Assembly: GCA_965227045.1 (NCBI GenBank)
Contig: OZ245718.1
Coordinates: 372,001-436,000 of the forward strand
Length of the DNA: 64,000 bases
DNA from: UBA10649 sp965227045
Lineage (GTDB): Bacteria; Actinomycetota; Actinomycetes; S36-B12
Reading direction: 5' to 3'
Positions 26,533 to 34,458 of this stretch are shown here, in pieces. The notes beneath the pieces are model-generated. The model was not told the DNA's origin. It saw only the letters and a program-made list of their open reading frames with translations, and ran no database searches. The first letter of the stretch is position 1. The number at the start of each line of letters is the position of its first letter. The translations under genes were made by a program, and so were the position numbers.

Positions 26533-27180
26533 GTGGCGGAGTTCATCTTCTATGCGGGAACGATGGACTGCGGTAAGTCGACGCTCGCACTGCAGACCGA
26601 TCACAATCATTCCTCGCGCGGCCGCTCCGGCATCGTGTTCACCCAGCTCGACCGGGCCGGTGAGTCGGTCCTGTCCAGCCGGCTTGGCCTTACCGTCCCG
26701 GCCGAGGAGGTCGACGGCGACCTGGACTTCCGCGCGCTGGTCGTCGACCGACTGTCGCAGGGCGAGCGGGTGGACTACCTGATCTGCGACGAGGCCCAGT
26801 TCTATACCGAGGCCCAGGTCGAGCAGTTGGCGTCGGTGGTCGACGATCTCGGGGTCGACGTCTACGCGTTCGGCATCATGACGGACTTCCGCACCCGGCT
26901 GTTTCCCGGCTCGGCCCGCCTCGTCGAACTCGCCGACCGCGTGCACGTTCTGCAGGTCGAGGCCCTGTGCTGGTGCGGGGCGCGCGCGCTGCACAACGCG
27001 CGGACGGTCAACGGCGAGATGGTGGTCGAGGGCGACCAGGTGATGGTCGGCGACACGAACACCCAGTCGGCGTCCGTCGTGTCCTACGAGGTCCTGTGCC
27101 GGCGGCACTACGGCTCGCGCACCACGTCCGCGCGGGCCGCCCAGGCGCACATGTCACCGCAGCCCCTGCCGTTCGGCTGA
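26533..27180 (+). CDS. tdk: Thymidine kinase (type II)
   Basis: A 215-residue enzyme that phosphorylates thymidine with ATP in pyrimidine salvage. It shows the P-loop GTMDCGKSTLALQ, the DxQ-type motif YLICDEAQFY with catalytic Glu, and a zinc site from CWCGARALHN and the C-terminal LCRRHY. GTG 26533 gives the usual MAEFIFYAG start; GTG 26527 is a two-codon longer alternative. It is the last gene of the five-gene operon and is followed by a bidirectional palindrome shared with sepH. Confidence 0.92.
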   Translation: MAEFIFYAGTMDCGKSTLALQTDHNHSSRGRSGIVFTQLDRAGESVLSSRLGLTVPAEEVDGDLDFRALVVDRLSQGERVDYLICDEAQFYTEAQVEQLASVVDDLGVDVYAFGIMTDFRTRLFPGSARLVELADRVHVLQVEALCWCGARALHNARTVNGEMVVEGDQVMVGDTNTQSASVVSYEVLCRRHYGSRTTSARAAQAHMSPQPLPFG

Positions 27181-27205
27181 CCCACCCGCCAGCCCGCTTC
27201 CTTCT

Positions 27206-27269
27206 CCGCGAGTGGGCACTTGTCGGGGCAAAACCGGCCCGGAACACCCCGACAACTGCCCACTCGCGG
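27206..27269. terminator. Long palindrome between convergent tdk and sepH (probable bidirectional terminator)
   Basis: The arms (27206-27228 and 27247-27269) match at 22 of 23 positions, with a single C-C mismatch (27219/27256); the core is GAGTGGGCA(C/G)TTGTCGGGG. It lies in the 125-nt gap between two convergent stop codons. The same core occurs in the palindromes at 61677 and 63609. Confidence 0.75.
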
Positions 27270-27305
27270 GGGAGGGACGGGTGGGGAGGGGGCGGGTTGA
27301 CGACC

Positions 27306-28229
27306 TTAGGGCTGGTCGTCGGGGCGGGTGGCGCCGAACAGGATCTCGTCCCAGCTCGGCACGTGCGCGCGTCCCTTGCGCGACTTCGCGGCGGGAGCCT
27401 TCGTGGGAGCGGCCTTCTTGGCGGATCGAGGCTTCGGCGCGGGCTCGGGCTCCTCGATCACCGGCGCAATGCTGGCCGGCTCCTCGACCTGATCGGACTC
27501 GTCGGCATCGTCGTCGAGTTCGTCGGCGGACGCCTCCTCGGCGTCCGGCACGGCCATGAGGCGAGGGCGCGTCTCGATGGGCTCGGGCTCAGGCTCGGGC
27601 TCGGAGACCAGATCCAGGGCGTCGGCTATCGCATCGCGATCGTCGGCGATCGAGCGCACGCCCATGAGCGCCCGCGCGTTGTCGTCGAGCGGGTGGATGT
27701 TGCGGCCGGAGTGGTCGTAGGTCCACTCCGCGGTCCGAGACTTGTTCTTCTCGCTGTAGGTCGCCGCGACGACCCACTTGCCGTCCTCGCGCCGCCAGGC
27801 ATCCCAGGTGATCGCGTCGGAGTCTGTCGGCACGCCGACGGCTGCCGCAGCGGCCTGTCGCAGGCTGGCGCCGCCGGAGGAGCGACGGACCTCCACGGCA
27901 AGGGCCTGGTCCGCGATGAAGGCGCGCTCGGCCAGCAGAGGCTCCGCGTAGCGAAGCACCTTGTCGAGGGGCCACCCAGTCTCGTTGGCGACCGTCTCGG
28001 CTGAGGCGCCCGCGCGAACCCGAGACTGGATCTCCCGAGGGCTGAAGGTCTGCAGGGCAATCTCCCACTGGCTGATGGTCGGCTCGCGAGCGCTCCCGCG
28101 CTGGGAGGAACTTAGCGCTTCTGAGTTTCGGACGAATGGCTGCGTCGTTAATTCGTGCCGGTCGCGTCGTCGGGCGGATCGTCGACGACTGCGCCCGGGC
28201 GCGGGCCCGGCACCGGCTCGTCGACCCAC
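27306..28229 (-). CDS. sepH: Cell-division regulator SepH (DUF3071), N-terminus abnormal and start uncertain
   Basis: SepH stimulates FtsZ assembly in actinobacteria. The conserved core is clear: TFSPREIQSRVRAGASAE (helix-turn-helix region), ERAFIADQA, ITWDAWRREDGKWVV, then a long Pro/Glu/Asp-rich linker and a basic C-terminus ending WDEILFGATR. The usual N-terminal strand region (about the first 25 residues) is not recognisable. Between the MFS stop (28148) and the core there is no in-frame ATG, GTG or TTG. The only upstream candidate is GTG at 28229, which would overlap the MFS gene by 82 nt with an Arg-rich non-homologous leader; the next is GTG at 27959, inside the core. The coordinates use the longer option. 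A deletion, frameshift or sequence error at the 5' end is likely. Confidence 0.75.
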   Translation of the reverse strand: MGRRAGAGPAPGRSRRRSARRRDRHELTTQPFVRNSEALSSSQRGSAREPTISQWEIALQTFSPREIQSRVRAGASAETVANETGWPLDKVLRYAEPLLAERAFIADQALAVEVRRSSGGASLRQAAAAAVGVPTDSDAITWDAWRREDGKWVVAATYSEKNKSRTAEWTYDHSGRNIHPLDDNARALMGVRSIADDRDAIADALDLVSEPEPEPEPIETRPRLMAVPDAEEASADELDDDADESDQVEEPASIAPVIEEPEPAPKPRSAKKAAPTKAPAAKSRKGRAHVPSWDEILFGATRPDDQP

Positions 28230-29461
28230 GGAACGGTCGGGAGCGGCTGCGAGCGGCCGGCCGAGGCGCGTTTGAGTACCGGCTGCCCGATCGCCGCGAC
28301 CACGCAGGCACTCGCGGCCGACACGATCGGGATCACGAATGCCCACGAGGTGCCGAATGAGTCGATGACGATGCCGGCGATCGACGTGCCCGTCGAGAAG
28401 CCGATCGACATGCCCGAGGTCGCCCAGGTGAGCCCCTCGGTCAGTTGCGCTGGCGGGACGAGCCGCTCGGTGAGCGAGAACACGGCGATGAGGGCCGGCG
28501 CGACCGCCATCCCGGCGAAGAACGTCGATACGACGAGGATCGGCACGCTGCGGACGAACACTGCGGGAATCAGCACCAGCGAGAGCACCCCGGTCAGGGC
28601 GAGCACCTGGCGCGGCAGGGACACGCGCCACTTCCGCGACCCGAAGTAGATGCCGCCGAGCATCGACCCGATGGCCCACAGCCCGAGCACCAGGCCCGAG
28701 GCTCCTGCCTGCCCCGCCTCCTCCGCGAAGGCGACGACGGTCACCTCGTAGCTCCCGAACACGCCACCGATGCCCATCGCGGCGAACGCCATGAACACCA
28801 TGCCGGGCGCCCGCAGGGCGCTGCGATGACGCTCCCCGTTCGCGTCGAGCCCGCGCCGCCTTCCTGAGGGGGCGGGCTCGGTTCGCTGCTGGACGGACAG
28901 TGCTAGCGAGCCGACCACGGTGACGACGGCCGCCACGACGAGCGGGACCGGGAGCCCGACCTGGAAGGCGAGGAAGGCCGTCAGCAACGGACCGATCGAG
29001 AAGATCAGCTCGTCGATGATGCTCTCGAGCGCAAACGCCCCGCGCAGCTCCTCCGCGGTATTGGCCGCTTTCGCCCAACGGGCCCGCACCATCGAGCCGA
29101 TGGCCGGCTGGGACAGCCCGGCGAGCAGCACCGCAGCGCCCTGCACGACGACCGCGAGCCCCACCTCCACGGTGGCGACGAAGGCCACGAGTGCCAGGCC
29201 GTGGGCGCACGCGATCCAGGGGAGCAGGCGGCCCTGGCCCAGCTGGTCCACCAGGCGGCTGGTCACGAGCGTTCCTACGGCGATCCCGACCTGGAAGACG
29301 GCGGCGAGAGCGCCGGCCACGGCGTAGGAGCCGCTGGACTCGCTGATGAGCAGGACGATGCCCAGCACCGACATCGCGATGGGAAGGCGGGCGACGAAGG
29401 CGCTGGCCGAGAACTTCTTGGCGCCCGGCAGTGCCAATGCCTGCCGGTAGGTCGTCAGCAC
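28148..29461 (-). CDS. MFS transporter adjacent to sepH
   Basis: A 437-residue protein with about 12 hydrophobic helices, an MFS-type loop after helix 2 (SRLVDQLGQGRLLPW) and a cytoplasmic tail rich in Pro and Asp. An MFS gene next to sepH is a conserved actinobacterial arrangement, though no functional link is known. The substrate is unknown. The start is GTG, 44 nt from the divergent inositol monophosphatase gene. In the 3' direction it runs directly into, and perhaps overlaps, sepH. Confidence 0.82.
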   Translation of the reverse strand: MLTTYRQALALPGAKKFSASAFVARLPIAMSVLGIVLLISESSGSYAVAGALAAVFQVGIAVGTLVTSRLVDQLGQGRLLPWIACAHGLALVAFVATVEVGLAVVVQGAAVLLAGLSQPAIGSMVRARWAKAANTAEELRGAFALESIIDELIFSIGPLLTAFLAFQVGLPVPLVVAAVVTVVGSLALSVQQRTEPAPSGRRRGLDANGERHRSALRAPGMVFMAFAAMGIGGVFGSYEVTVVAFAEEAGQAGASGLVLGLWAIGSMLGGIYFGSRKWRVSLPRQVLALTGVLSLVLIPAVFVRSVPILVVSTFFAGMAVAPALIAVFSLTERLVPPAQLTEGLTWATSGMSIGFSTGTSIAGIVIDSFGTSWAFVIPIVSAASACVVAAIGQPVLKRASAGRSQPLPTVPWVDEPVPGPRPGAVVDDPPDDATGTN

Positions 29462-29505
29462 GACTCGGACGCTATCGCCCGCAGGGGTGCGGGCAGGATG
29501 GGGTC

Positions 29506-30357
29506 ATGCCGATTCCCGAGGTCCGTGACCTTGCCGACGTGCTCACGCTGCATCCGCTGCTTCCGCTCGCGTGGCGTGCCGCGGGCACCGCGGGCCGGTT
29601 CCTGCGCGACGAGCGTCCCGAACTGCTCACCGTCGACACCAAGAGCTCGCCGACGGACTCGGTGACGGTCATGGATCGCGCCGCGGAGGAACTGATCCTC
29701 GGCGAGCTGCTCGGTGCCCGCCCCACGGACGGTCTGCTCGGCGAGGAAGGTGGCGAGCGACTGGGGACGTCCGGAGTGCGCTGGATCGTCGATCCGCTCG
29801 ACGGCACGGTCAACTACCTGTTCCGGCTGCCGATGTGGGGCGTGTCGATCGCCGCGGAAGAGCACGGGACGGTGACTGTCGGTGTCGTCGCGACTCCCGA
29901 ATTCGACGAGGCGTACATAGCCGTCCTCGGCCACGGCGCCTGGCATGTCCGCGGGTCGCGTGCGGAGAGGCTGTCGGGGAGCGACCGCACGGACCTCGGC
30001 GGCGCGCTGGTGACCACGGGCTTCGGATACGACGCGGACCGTCGTCGCGGTCAGGCCGAGGTCGTCGCAGGACTCATCCCGACGATTCGCGACGTGCGCC
30101 GACTCGGCGCCGCGGTGGTCGACTTCTGCTGGCTGGCGCGCGGCAGGGTCGACGCCTACTACGAGGACGGCCTGAACGCGTGGGACTACGCGGCGGGAGC
30201 ACTCATCGCGCAGGAGTCCGGAATGCTCGTCACGGGCCTTCGCGACGACGACTTCAGCTCGTTCGTCTTCGCCGCGGCGCCGGGCATTGCCGTCGAGCTC
30301 CGCGCGGCGCTTGTCGCACTGTCGGCCGATGAACTCGGCGCTAGTCGAGGCGCTTGA
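29506..30357 (+). CDS. Inositol monophosphatase family protein
   Basis: A 283-residue Mg-dependent phosphatase of the IMPase/FBPase fold. Metal-binding motifs are visible: LGEEGG, IVDPLDGTVNYLF (Asp-Pro-Leu-Asp-Gly) and LNAWDYAAGALI near the C-terminus. The usual substrate is myo-inositol 1-phosphate, needed for phosphatidylinositol and mycothiol, but histidinol-phosphate or sugar phosphates are alternatives. ATG 29506 is preferred over a longer GTG because it lies 6 nt after a CAGGAT -10-like box. The last 17 nt overlap the convergent gamma-carbonic anhydrase gene. Confidence 0.85.
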   Translation: MPIPEVRDLADVLTLHPLLPLAWRAAGTAGRFLRDERPELLTVDTKSSPTDSVTVMDRAAEELILGELLGARPTDGLLGEEGGERLGTSGVRWIVDPLDGTVNYLFRLPMWGVSIAAEEHGTVTVGVVATPEFDEAYIAVLGHGAWHVRGSRAERLSGSDRTDLGGALVTTGFGYDADRRRGQAEVVAGLIPTIRDVRRLGAAVVDFCWLARGRVDAYYEDGLNAWDYAAGALIAQESGMLVTGLRDDDFSSFVFAAAPGIAVELRAALVALSADELGASRGA

Positions 30358-30859
30358 GCTCGGCGGAGTACCAGTGCACGTTGTGCACGTACATCGCGAC
30401 CGCCCCGGCGAATGAGCCCTCGGCGACGACGTTCTCGGTGATCACGGCCGGCACGCCGAGCGCTCTTGCGAATTCGGGAACGACCTTGTTCGGGCCGACT
30501 ACTGCGCCCGCGCCGACGAGTGCGTGCGGTCCCACGCTCGCGCCGTTGAGAACTGTCGATCCGGATCCGATGAGGGAGTCATCGTGGATGACGCAGCCCT
30601 CCAGGTGAGTGTTGTGACCGATCACGCATCGATCGCCGATGACGGTGTCGTCGACGTGCGTGCAGTGGATGATCGTGCCGTCCTGCACCGACGTCTGCGC
30701 GCCGACGATGATCGCGCCGTGGTCCCCGCGCAACACAGCAGACGGCCACACGCTTGACTCGGGACCAATGCGAACGTCGCCGATGATGACCGCATCTGGG
30801 TGCACGAACGCGGTGGGATCGATGGTCGGCCGTCGGTCTCCGAGGGCGTAGAGCGGCAT
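30341..30859 (-). CDS. Gamma-class carbonic anhydrase family protein
   Basis: A 172-residue left-handed beta-helix protein built of hexapeptide repeats (for example IGDVRI, VVGPNK). The three zinc histidines of gamma-carbonic anhydrases appear in GTIIHCTH and VIGHNTHLEG. Relatives act as carbonic anhydrases or as acyl/metal-binding proteins of unclear function. It forms a trimer in known structures. A strong AAGGAG site precedes the ATG. It is the second carbonic-anhydrase-type gene in the window (the first, beta-class, is at 15.7 kb). Confidence 0.85.
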   Translation of the reverse strand: MPLYALGDRRPTIDPTAFVHPDAVIIGDVRIGPESSVWPSAVLRGDHGAIIVGAQTSVQDGTIIHCTHVDDTVIGDRCVIGHNTHLEGCVIHDDSLIGSGSTVLNGASVGPHALVGAGAVVGPNKVVPEFARALGVPAVITENVVAEGSFAGAVAMYVHNVHWYSAELKRLD

Positions 30860-30897
30860 CTGTAACTCCTTGTGTCGACTGCGAGTGACCTACCCTG

Positions 30898-30920
30898 CCA
30901 TGCGTCCGTCAGGCGCATGG
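30898..30920. repeat. 7-bp inverted repeat CCATGCG/CGCATGG upstream of the DUF4193 gene
   Basis: Perfect arms (30898-30904, 30914-30920) with a 9-nt loop lie between the divergent gamma-carbonic anhydrase and DUF4193 genes. It could be an operator or chance. Confidence 0.3.
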
Positions 30921-30954
30921 TGCACAATCTCGGCCTTGGGTCTTGCTGGCGCCG

Positions 30955-30981
30955 GGGAATGAAACGGCGCGGCTAAGCGTT
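30955..30981 (+). promoter_or_regulatory. SigR/SigH-type promoter (GGGAAT-N18-GTT) of the DUF4193 gene
   Basis: GGGAAT (30955-30960), 18 nt, then GTT (30979-30981) preceded by C match the thiol-oxidative-stress sigma consensus of actinobacteria. The start codon is 79 nt downstream, leaving room for a short leader. Recognition is by consensus only. Confidence 0.55.
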
Positions 30982-31060
30982 TTCGACGCGTACAGATCCA
31001 AGGAGTTCCAGGGACCCGCCCGGCCGGGTGGATCCTGACAGTTTACGAAGGGCATGGCAC

Positions 31061-31357
31061 ATGGCAACCGACTACGACGCACCTCGGAAGACCGACGAGG
31101 AGCTCGCAGAGGACAGCCTCGAGGAACTGAAGGCCCGGCGCGCCGACAAGGCGTCGTCAGCGGTCGATGTCGATGAGGCCGAGCTCGCCGAGAGCCTGGA
31201 ACTGCCCGGCGCAGACTTGTCCGATGAGAGCCTCACCGTCCGCGTGCTGCCCCGGCAGTCGGACGAGTTCACGTGTAGCTCGTGCTTCCTCGTGCAGCAC
31301 CGCAGCCAGCTCGATCACGAGTCGAAGACCGGTCCGATCTGCAAGGAGTGCAGCTGA
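31061..31357 (+). CDS. DUF4193 domain-containing zinc-ribbon protein
   Basis: A 98-residue acidic protein beginning MATDYDAPRKTDEE and ending in two CxxC pairs (FTCSSCFLV and ICKECS), a probable zinc ribbon. DUF4193 is conserved in actinobacteria beside DUF3093 and dut, as here. The function is unknown; the ribbon suggests contact with nucleic acid or RNA polymerase. The ATG is 3 codons after a partly GA-rich site (GAAGGGCATGGCAC). A SigR-type promoter upstream fits a protein with redox-sensitive thiols. Confidence 0.85.
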   Translation: MATDYDAPRKTDEELAEDSLEELKARRADKASSAVDVDEAELAESLELPGADLSDESLTVRVLPRQSDEFTCSSCFLVQHRSQLDHESKTGPICKECS

Positions 31358-31369
31358 CGGCTGCACCGC

Positions 31370-31388
31370 GCACCGCCTGAGGCGGTGC
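31370..31388. terminator. 8-bp hairpin between convergent DUF4193 and DUF4235 genes
   Basis: GCACCGCC (31370-31377) pairs with GGCGGTGC (31381-31388) around TGA. Its position in the 30-nt gap between two convergent stops suits a bidirectional terminator. Confidence 0.55.
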
Positions 31389-31687
31389 TACGCGGAAGGC
31401 TTGCGCTCGCCGAGGTTGTTGGCGATGCGGAAGACCGCGACCTCCACGACGGCTGCTGTCGCGGCCGTGACAGCCGACCACATCAGGGCGCGTCCGAAAC
31501 TGACGCGCGGGTCGCCGGCAGTCGGCACCGGGCCTTTGGCCACTCGCTTGTAGCCGGAGTTCATCCACTTGCGCACGAGCATCGTGGCGCCGATGGCGAC
31601 GATGGGCGCGATGATGTGCGCGAGCGGGCTCACCTCGACCTGAACGTCGACGTCGGCGGTGCCGGTCACGTCGTCATGGTCTGACAT
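31388..31687 (-). CDS. DUF4235 domain-containing membrane protein
   Basis: A 99-residue protein with two hydrophobic segments (PLAHIIAPIVAIGATMLV and ALMWSAVTAATAAVVEVAVF) around the conserved RKWMNSGYKR loop typical of DUF4235. It is a small integral membrane protein of unknown function found in actinobacteria. A GGAGGA ribosome site lies just before the ATG. It is 57 nt from DUF3093, on the same strand, and may be cotranscribed with it. Confidence 0.8.
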   Translation of the reverse strand: MSDHDDVTGTADVDVQVEVSPLAHIIAPIVAIGATMLVRKWMNSGYKRVAKGPVPTAGDPRVSFGRALMWSAVTAATAAVVEVAVFRIANNLGERKPSA

Positions 31688-31744
31688 TTGTCCTCCGGAG
31701 TCCGCTGTCGGTGTATGCCGGTCGAGCGTAGCGTCCCTGCGTGA

Positions 31745-32203
31745 TCACGCAGATCCGATCCTCGCGTTCAAGGATTTCTGGAGCCTCATCGGATGACGCG
31801 TGCTGATCAGCCACGCGGGGTGGGGATCGTCGGCGTCGTCGAGATTGATGAGCACCGCATCGCGCGCTGACCACGGCCTCAACTCGACGAACAGCCGCGC
31901 ATCGCCGCCGGGACCGCGGAGCGTCGTAATGCCCGCGCGATCAACGACGCTGACGTCGCCGATCGACGTGATCGGCAGTCGCGCCGATGCGACCTGCAGT
32001 GCTTCTGCGGTCACGGATGTGACCGGCGCGGAGATCCACAGCAGCCAGATTGCGAGCGCGAGGCCCACGCCTCCGACGATGAGCCCGGCGCGGGTTCCGA
32101 GAGCCGAGCCGTAGGCGATGGCGAGCATCGCGACGGGGATCGCGACCACAAGCCACACCCACCAGTTGGGCAGCAGTCGCTCGCGGTAGTCGCCGTCACT
32201 CAT
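31745..32203 (-). CDS. DUF3093 domain-containing membrane protein
   Basis: A 152-residue protein with two N-terminal membrane segments (VWLVVAIPVAMLAIAYG and LIVGGVGLALAIWLLWI) and a cytoplasmic beta-rich domain ending DPHPAWLISTRHP, the hallmark of DUF3093. The function is unknown, but the link to dut and DUF4193 is conserved across actinobacteria. A CAGGGT hexamer 6 nt before the ATG may be a weak leaderless -10 box. It is divergent from the thioesterase gene. Confidence 0.87.
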   Translation of the reverse strand: MSDGDYRERLLPNWWVWLVVAIPVAMLAIAYGSALGTRAGLIVGGVGLALAIWLLWISAPVTSVTAEALQVASARLPITSIGDVSVVDRAGITTLRGPGGDARLFVELRPWSARDAVLINLDDADDPHPAWLISTRHPMRLQKSLNARIGSA

Positions 32204-32246
32204 GACGCCACCCTGTCACGAGACCGGTGGCAGCAGCGCGGGCCGG

Positions 32247-32252
32247 TAGGGT
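32247..32252 (+). promoter_or_regulatory. -10 box TAGGGT, leaderless promoter of the thioesterase-dut operon
   Basis: TAGGGT is followed by CAAGCC and the GTG at 32259. Confidence 0.55.
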
Positions 32253-32258
32253 CAAGCC

Positions 32259-32915
32259 GTGAGCCAGTCCGATCAGGGAGCCTCATCCGCCGGGTCCAAC
32301 CGACCTCGAGGACCGCTGCCGACCGCGCCGCCGCCCGACGCCGTGCTGCCGCTCCGAGCAGCGCACGCACCGGCCCCCGGCCAGCCGATCCCCTCCCACT
32401 ACCGCTGGTGCTTCGGCTGCGGCACCGAGCATCCGACCGGCCTGCACATGAGCATCACCGCAGGCGAGGGGCTGACGGTCGTCGGCGACTTCCTCGTCAC
32501 CGAGCACCATCAGGGCGCTCCTGGCCTCGCGCATGGCGGACTCCTGACGTCTGCGGTCGACGAGATTCTCGGCTCGCTCAACTGGCTGCTCGCCGGACCG
32601 GCGGTCACCGGTCGGCTCGAGTGCGACTTCCGTCGTCCGGTTCCGGTCGGCTCACGACTGCATATCAACGCGGAGATTGTCGGCGTCAAGGGCCGCAAGG
32701 TCTTCACGCGTGCGATCGGGCGGCTCAACGGGCCGGACGGGCCGATCGCCATCTCGGCCGCTGCGCTGTTCGTCCAGGTGCCTCTCGAGCATTTCGTCAC
32801 GCACGGAACGGCCGAGCACGTGCAGCTGGCGATCGACGATCGCGCGGCCGGCGGTCCGGCCTGGCGACCTGAGGGCGAGGGCGGAGACTCCCGCGCCGTG
32901 GAGGTCAACCCGTGA
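32259..32915 (+). CDS. PaaI-family hotdog thioesterase
   Basis: A 218-residue protein: a proline-rich N-terminal extension (about 1-45), then a hotdog fold with CFGCGTEHPTGLHM and the active-site region HHQGAPGLAHGGLLTSAVDE. The family hydrolyses acyl-CoA thioesters; the substrate is unknown. A PaaI thioesterase directly before dut is a recurring actinobacterial arrangement. The stop overlaps the dut start (GTGA). Confidence 0.82.
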   Translation: MSQSDQGASSAGSNRPRGPLPTAPPPDAVLPLRAAHAPAPGQPIPSHYRWCFGCGTEHPTGLHMSITAGEGLTVVGDFLVTEHHQGAPGLAHGGLLTSAVDEILGSLNWLLAGPAVTGRLECDFRRPVPVGSRLHINAEIVGVKGRKVFTRAIGRLNGPDGPIAISAAALFVQVPLEHFVTHGTAEHVQLAIDDRAAGGPAWRPEGEGGDSRAVEVNP

Positions 32916-33385
32916 CGGGTCGCGACGAGTGCGAGGTCCTCATCACCCGCCTCGACCCGGACCTGCCGCTGCCGTCCTACGGGCATCCGGGCGACGCGGG
33001 CCTGGACCTCTACAGCCGCGGCGACCACGTCCTGGAGCCCGGTGCGCGTGCTCTCGTCCCGACGGGCATCGCGATCGCGCTACCCGACGGCTATGCCGCC
33101 TTCGTAAATCCGCGAAGCGGACTGGCGCTGAAGCATGGCGTGGGGGTGGTGAACGGCCCGGGCACGGTCGATGCGGGATATCGCGGGGAGATCAGCGTCA
33201 TCCTCATCAACCACGATCCGGCCGCGCAGTTTCGCGTGGCGCGGGGCGATCGGATCGCTCAACTCGTGATCCAGCAGGTAACGCGCGCGACCCTTGTCGA
33301 GGTCCAGTCGCTGCCCGGATCGCACCGCGGTTCTGGCGGTTTTGGGTCCACGGGCGGCCACGCGGGTACGGTAACGGTTGGATAA
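32912..33385 (+). CDS. dut: dUTP diphosphatase
   Basis: A 157-residue trimeric dUTPase, which converts dUTP to dUMP and pyrophosphate and so keeps uracil out of DNA. All five motifs are present: I PGDAGLDLYS, II NPRSGLALKHG, III GTVDAGYRGEI (Asp and Tyr of the uracil pocket), IV RGDRIAQLV and V RGSGGFGSTG. The GTG start overlaps the thioesterase stop. Confidence 0.95.
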   Translation: MTGRDECEVLITRLDPDLPLPSYGHPGDAGLDLYSRGDHVLEPGARALVPTGIAIALPDGYAAFVNPRSGLALKHGVGVVNGPGTVDAGYRGEISVILINHDPAAQFRVARGDRIAQLVIQQVTRATLVEVQSLPGSHRGSGGFGSTGGHAGTVTVG

Positions 33386-33417
33386 CGCCGCCCCGGCGTC
33401 CAGAAGAGGTGACAGGC

Positions 33418-34029
33418 GTGTCGGAAAACCGATCCCACGGTCCGTGGGACGTGTCCGAGGTGGACTTCTCGATCGAGGTTGAGCGCCTGGATCTGGGCGC
33501 GCTGCAGGTGACCGCGACCCAGGGCGTCGACGTTCAGGTGCAGGTCGACGAGACCAGCGGCAACGTCGTCCAGCTGACCTTCGCCGCGCCCGACGGGGGC
33601 GTGCAGGTCCAGCCCTACGCCGCGCCGCGCAGCGGAGGGCTGTGGGAGACCGTGCGCCCGCAGATCAAGGCCTCGATCAATACCGGCGGCGGCCTCGTCG
33701 AGGAGGTCCAGGGCTCCTTCGGCACCGAGCTTCGGGCCCAGGTCAAGGCCGATGGCACCAACAATCTCCAGGCGGCTCGCTTCGTCGGCGTCGAAGGCCC
33801 GCGCTGGTTCCTGCGCGCGGTCTTCCTCGGTGCGGCCGCGAAGCCCGGCGCGACCACTGACCTCCTTGAGGCCATGGTGCGCAACCTGATCGTCGTCCGC
33901 GGCGACGAGGCAATGCCGGTCGGTGCGCCGATCCCGCTCCGGCTCCCCGAATCGGCGCAGGCCGTGCCCGACGCGCCGAGCCTGCCCTCACCCTTCTCCC
34001 GAGGGCCCGAGATCACGGAGACGCGTTAA
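33418..34029 (+). CDS. DUF3710 domain-containing protein
   Basis: A 203-residue soluble protein starting with GPWDVSEVDF, followed by the DUF3710 body with GSFGTELRAQV, RFVGVEGPRWFLRAVFLG and ATTDLLEAMVRNLIVVRGD. The function is unknown; it occurs between dut and an OB-fold protein throughout actinobacteria. The GTG start has AGAGGTGA upstream. It is somewhat shorter than many relatives, lacking a long acidic N-terminal extension. Confidence 0.85.
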   Translation: MSENRSHGPWDVSEVDFSIEVERLDLGALQVTATQGVDVQVQVDETSGNVVQLTFAAPDGGVQVQPYAAPRSGGLWETVRPQIKASINTGGGLVEEVQGSFGTELRAQVKADGTNNLQAARFVGVEGPRWFLRAVFLGAAAKPGATTDLLEAMVRNLIVVRGDEAMPVGAPIPLRLPESAQAVPDAPSLPSPFSRGPEITETR

Positions 34030-34032
34030 CCT
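34027..34032 (+). promoter_or_regulatory. -10 box TAACCT overlapping the DUF3710 stop codon, leaderless promoter of the OB-fold gene
   Basis: TAACCT includes the TAA stop of the upstream gene and is followed by 6 nt and the GTG at 34039. Confidence 0.5.
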
Positions 34033-34038
34033 AGAGAA

Positions 34039-34458
34039 GTGAAAATTTCGGATCAGGGCCTGCCGGCGCAGCCGGCCGGACCCGAGCAGGACGCCAAGAC
34101 CGGTCGCTGGCACCGCTGGACCCGCACGCAGGCGGAGGTGGAGGCCGACGAGCTGCTCTCGGACAACAAGGCCGTCGCGCGTGATCTCACCCGCATCGAC
34201 TGCTGCAGTCCCGGCGCCACGGTCACGGTCCGCGGAATGGTCCGCAGCATGACGTTGCGGCCCAAGAGCACCGTGCCTGCGCTGGAGATCGAGGTCTACG
34301 ACGGCTCGGGCAGCGTCGCCGTCGTGTGGCTGGGCCGCCGCAAGATCCCGGGTATCGAGCCCGGTCGCTCCATCGTCGTCACGGGCCGCCTCACGTGCAA
34401 TGAAGACAGCCCCACCATCTACAACCCACGGTATGAACTGAAGCCCGTATCCGCATGA
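34039..34458 (+). CDS. OB-fold nucleic-acid-binding domain protein
   Basis: A 139-residue protein with an OB-fold from about residue 55 (GATVTVRGMVRSMTLRP, then LEIEVYDGSGSVAVVWLGRR and GRSIVVTGRLTC). Such domains bind single-stranded nucleic acids or act as tRNA-anticodon-like modules. Its target is unknown. The order DUF3710 / OB-fold / DUF3159 / trkA is conserved in actinobacteria. It overlaps DUF3159 by 4 nt. Confidence 0.83.
   Translation: MKISDQGLPAQPAGPEQDAKTGRWHRWTRTQAEVEADELLSDNKAVARDLTRIDCCSPGATVTVRGMVRSMTLRPKSTVPALEIEVYDGSGSVAVVWLGRRKIPGIEPGRSIVVTGRLTCNEDSPTIYNPRYELKPVSA

Noticed and set aside
30860..31060. Riboswitch or small RNA in the DUF4193 upstream region
   Set aside because: Only a 7-bp inverted repeat and a SigR-type promoter are visible; no conserved aptamer core was recognised.
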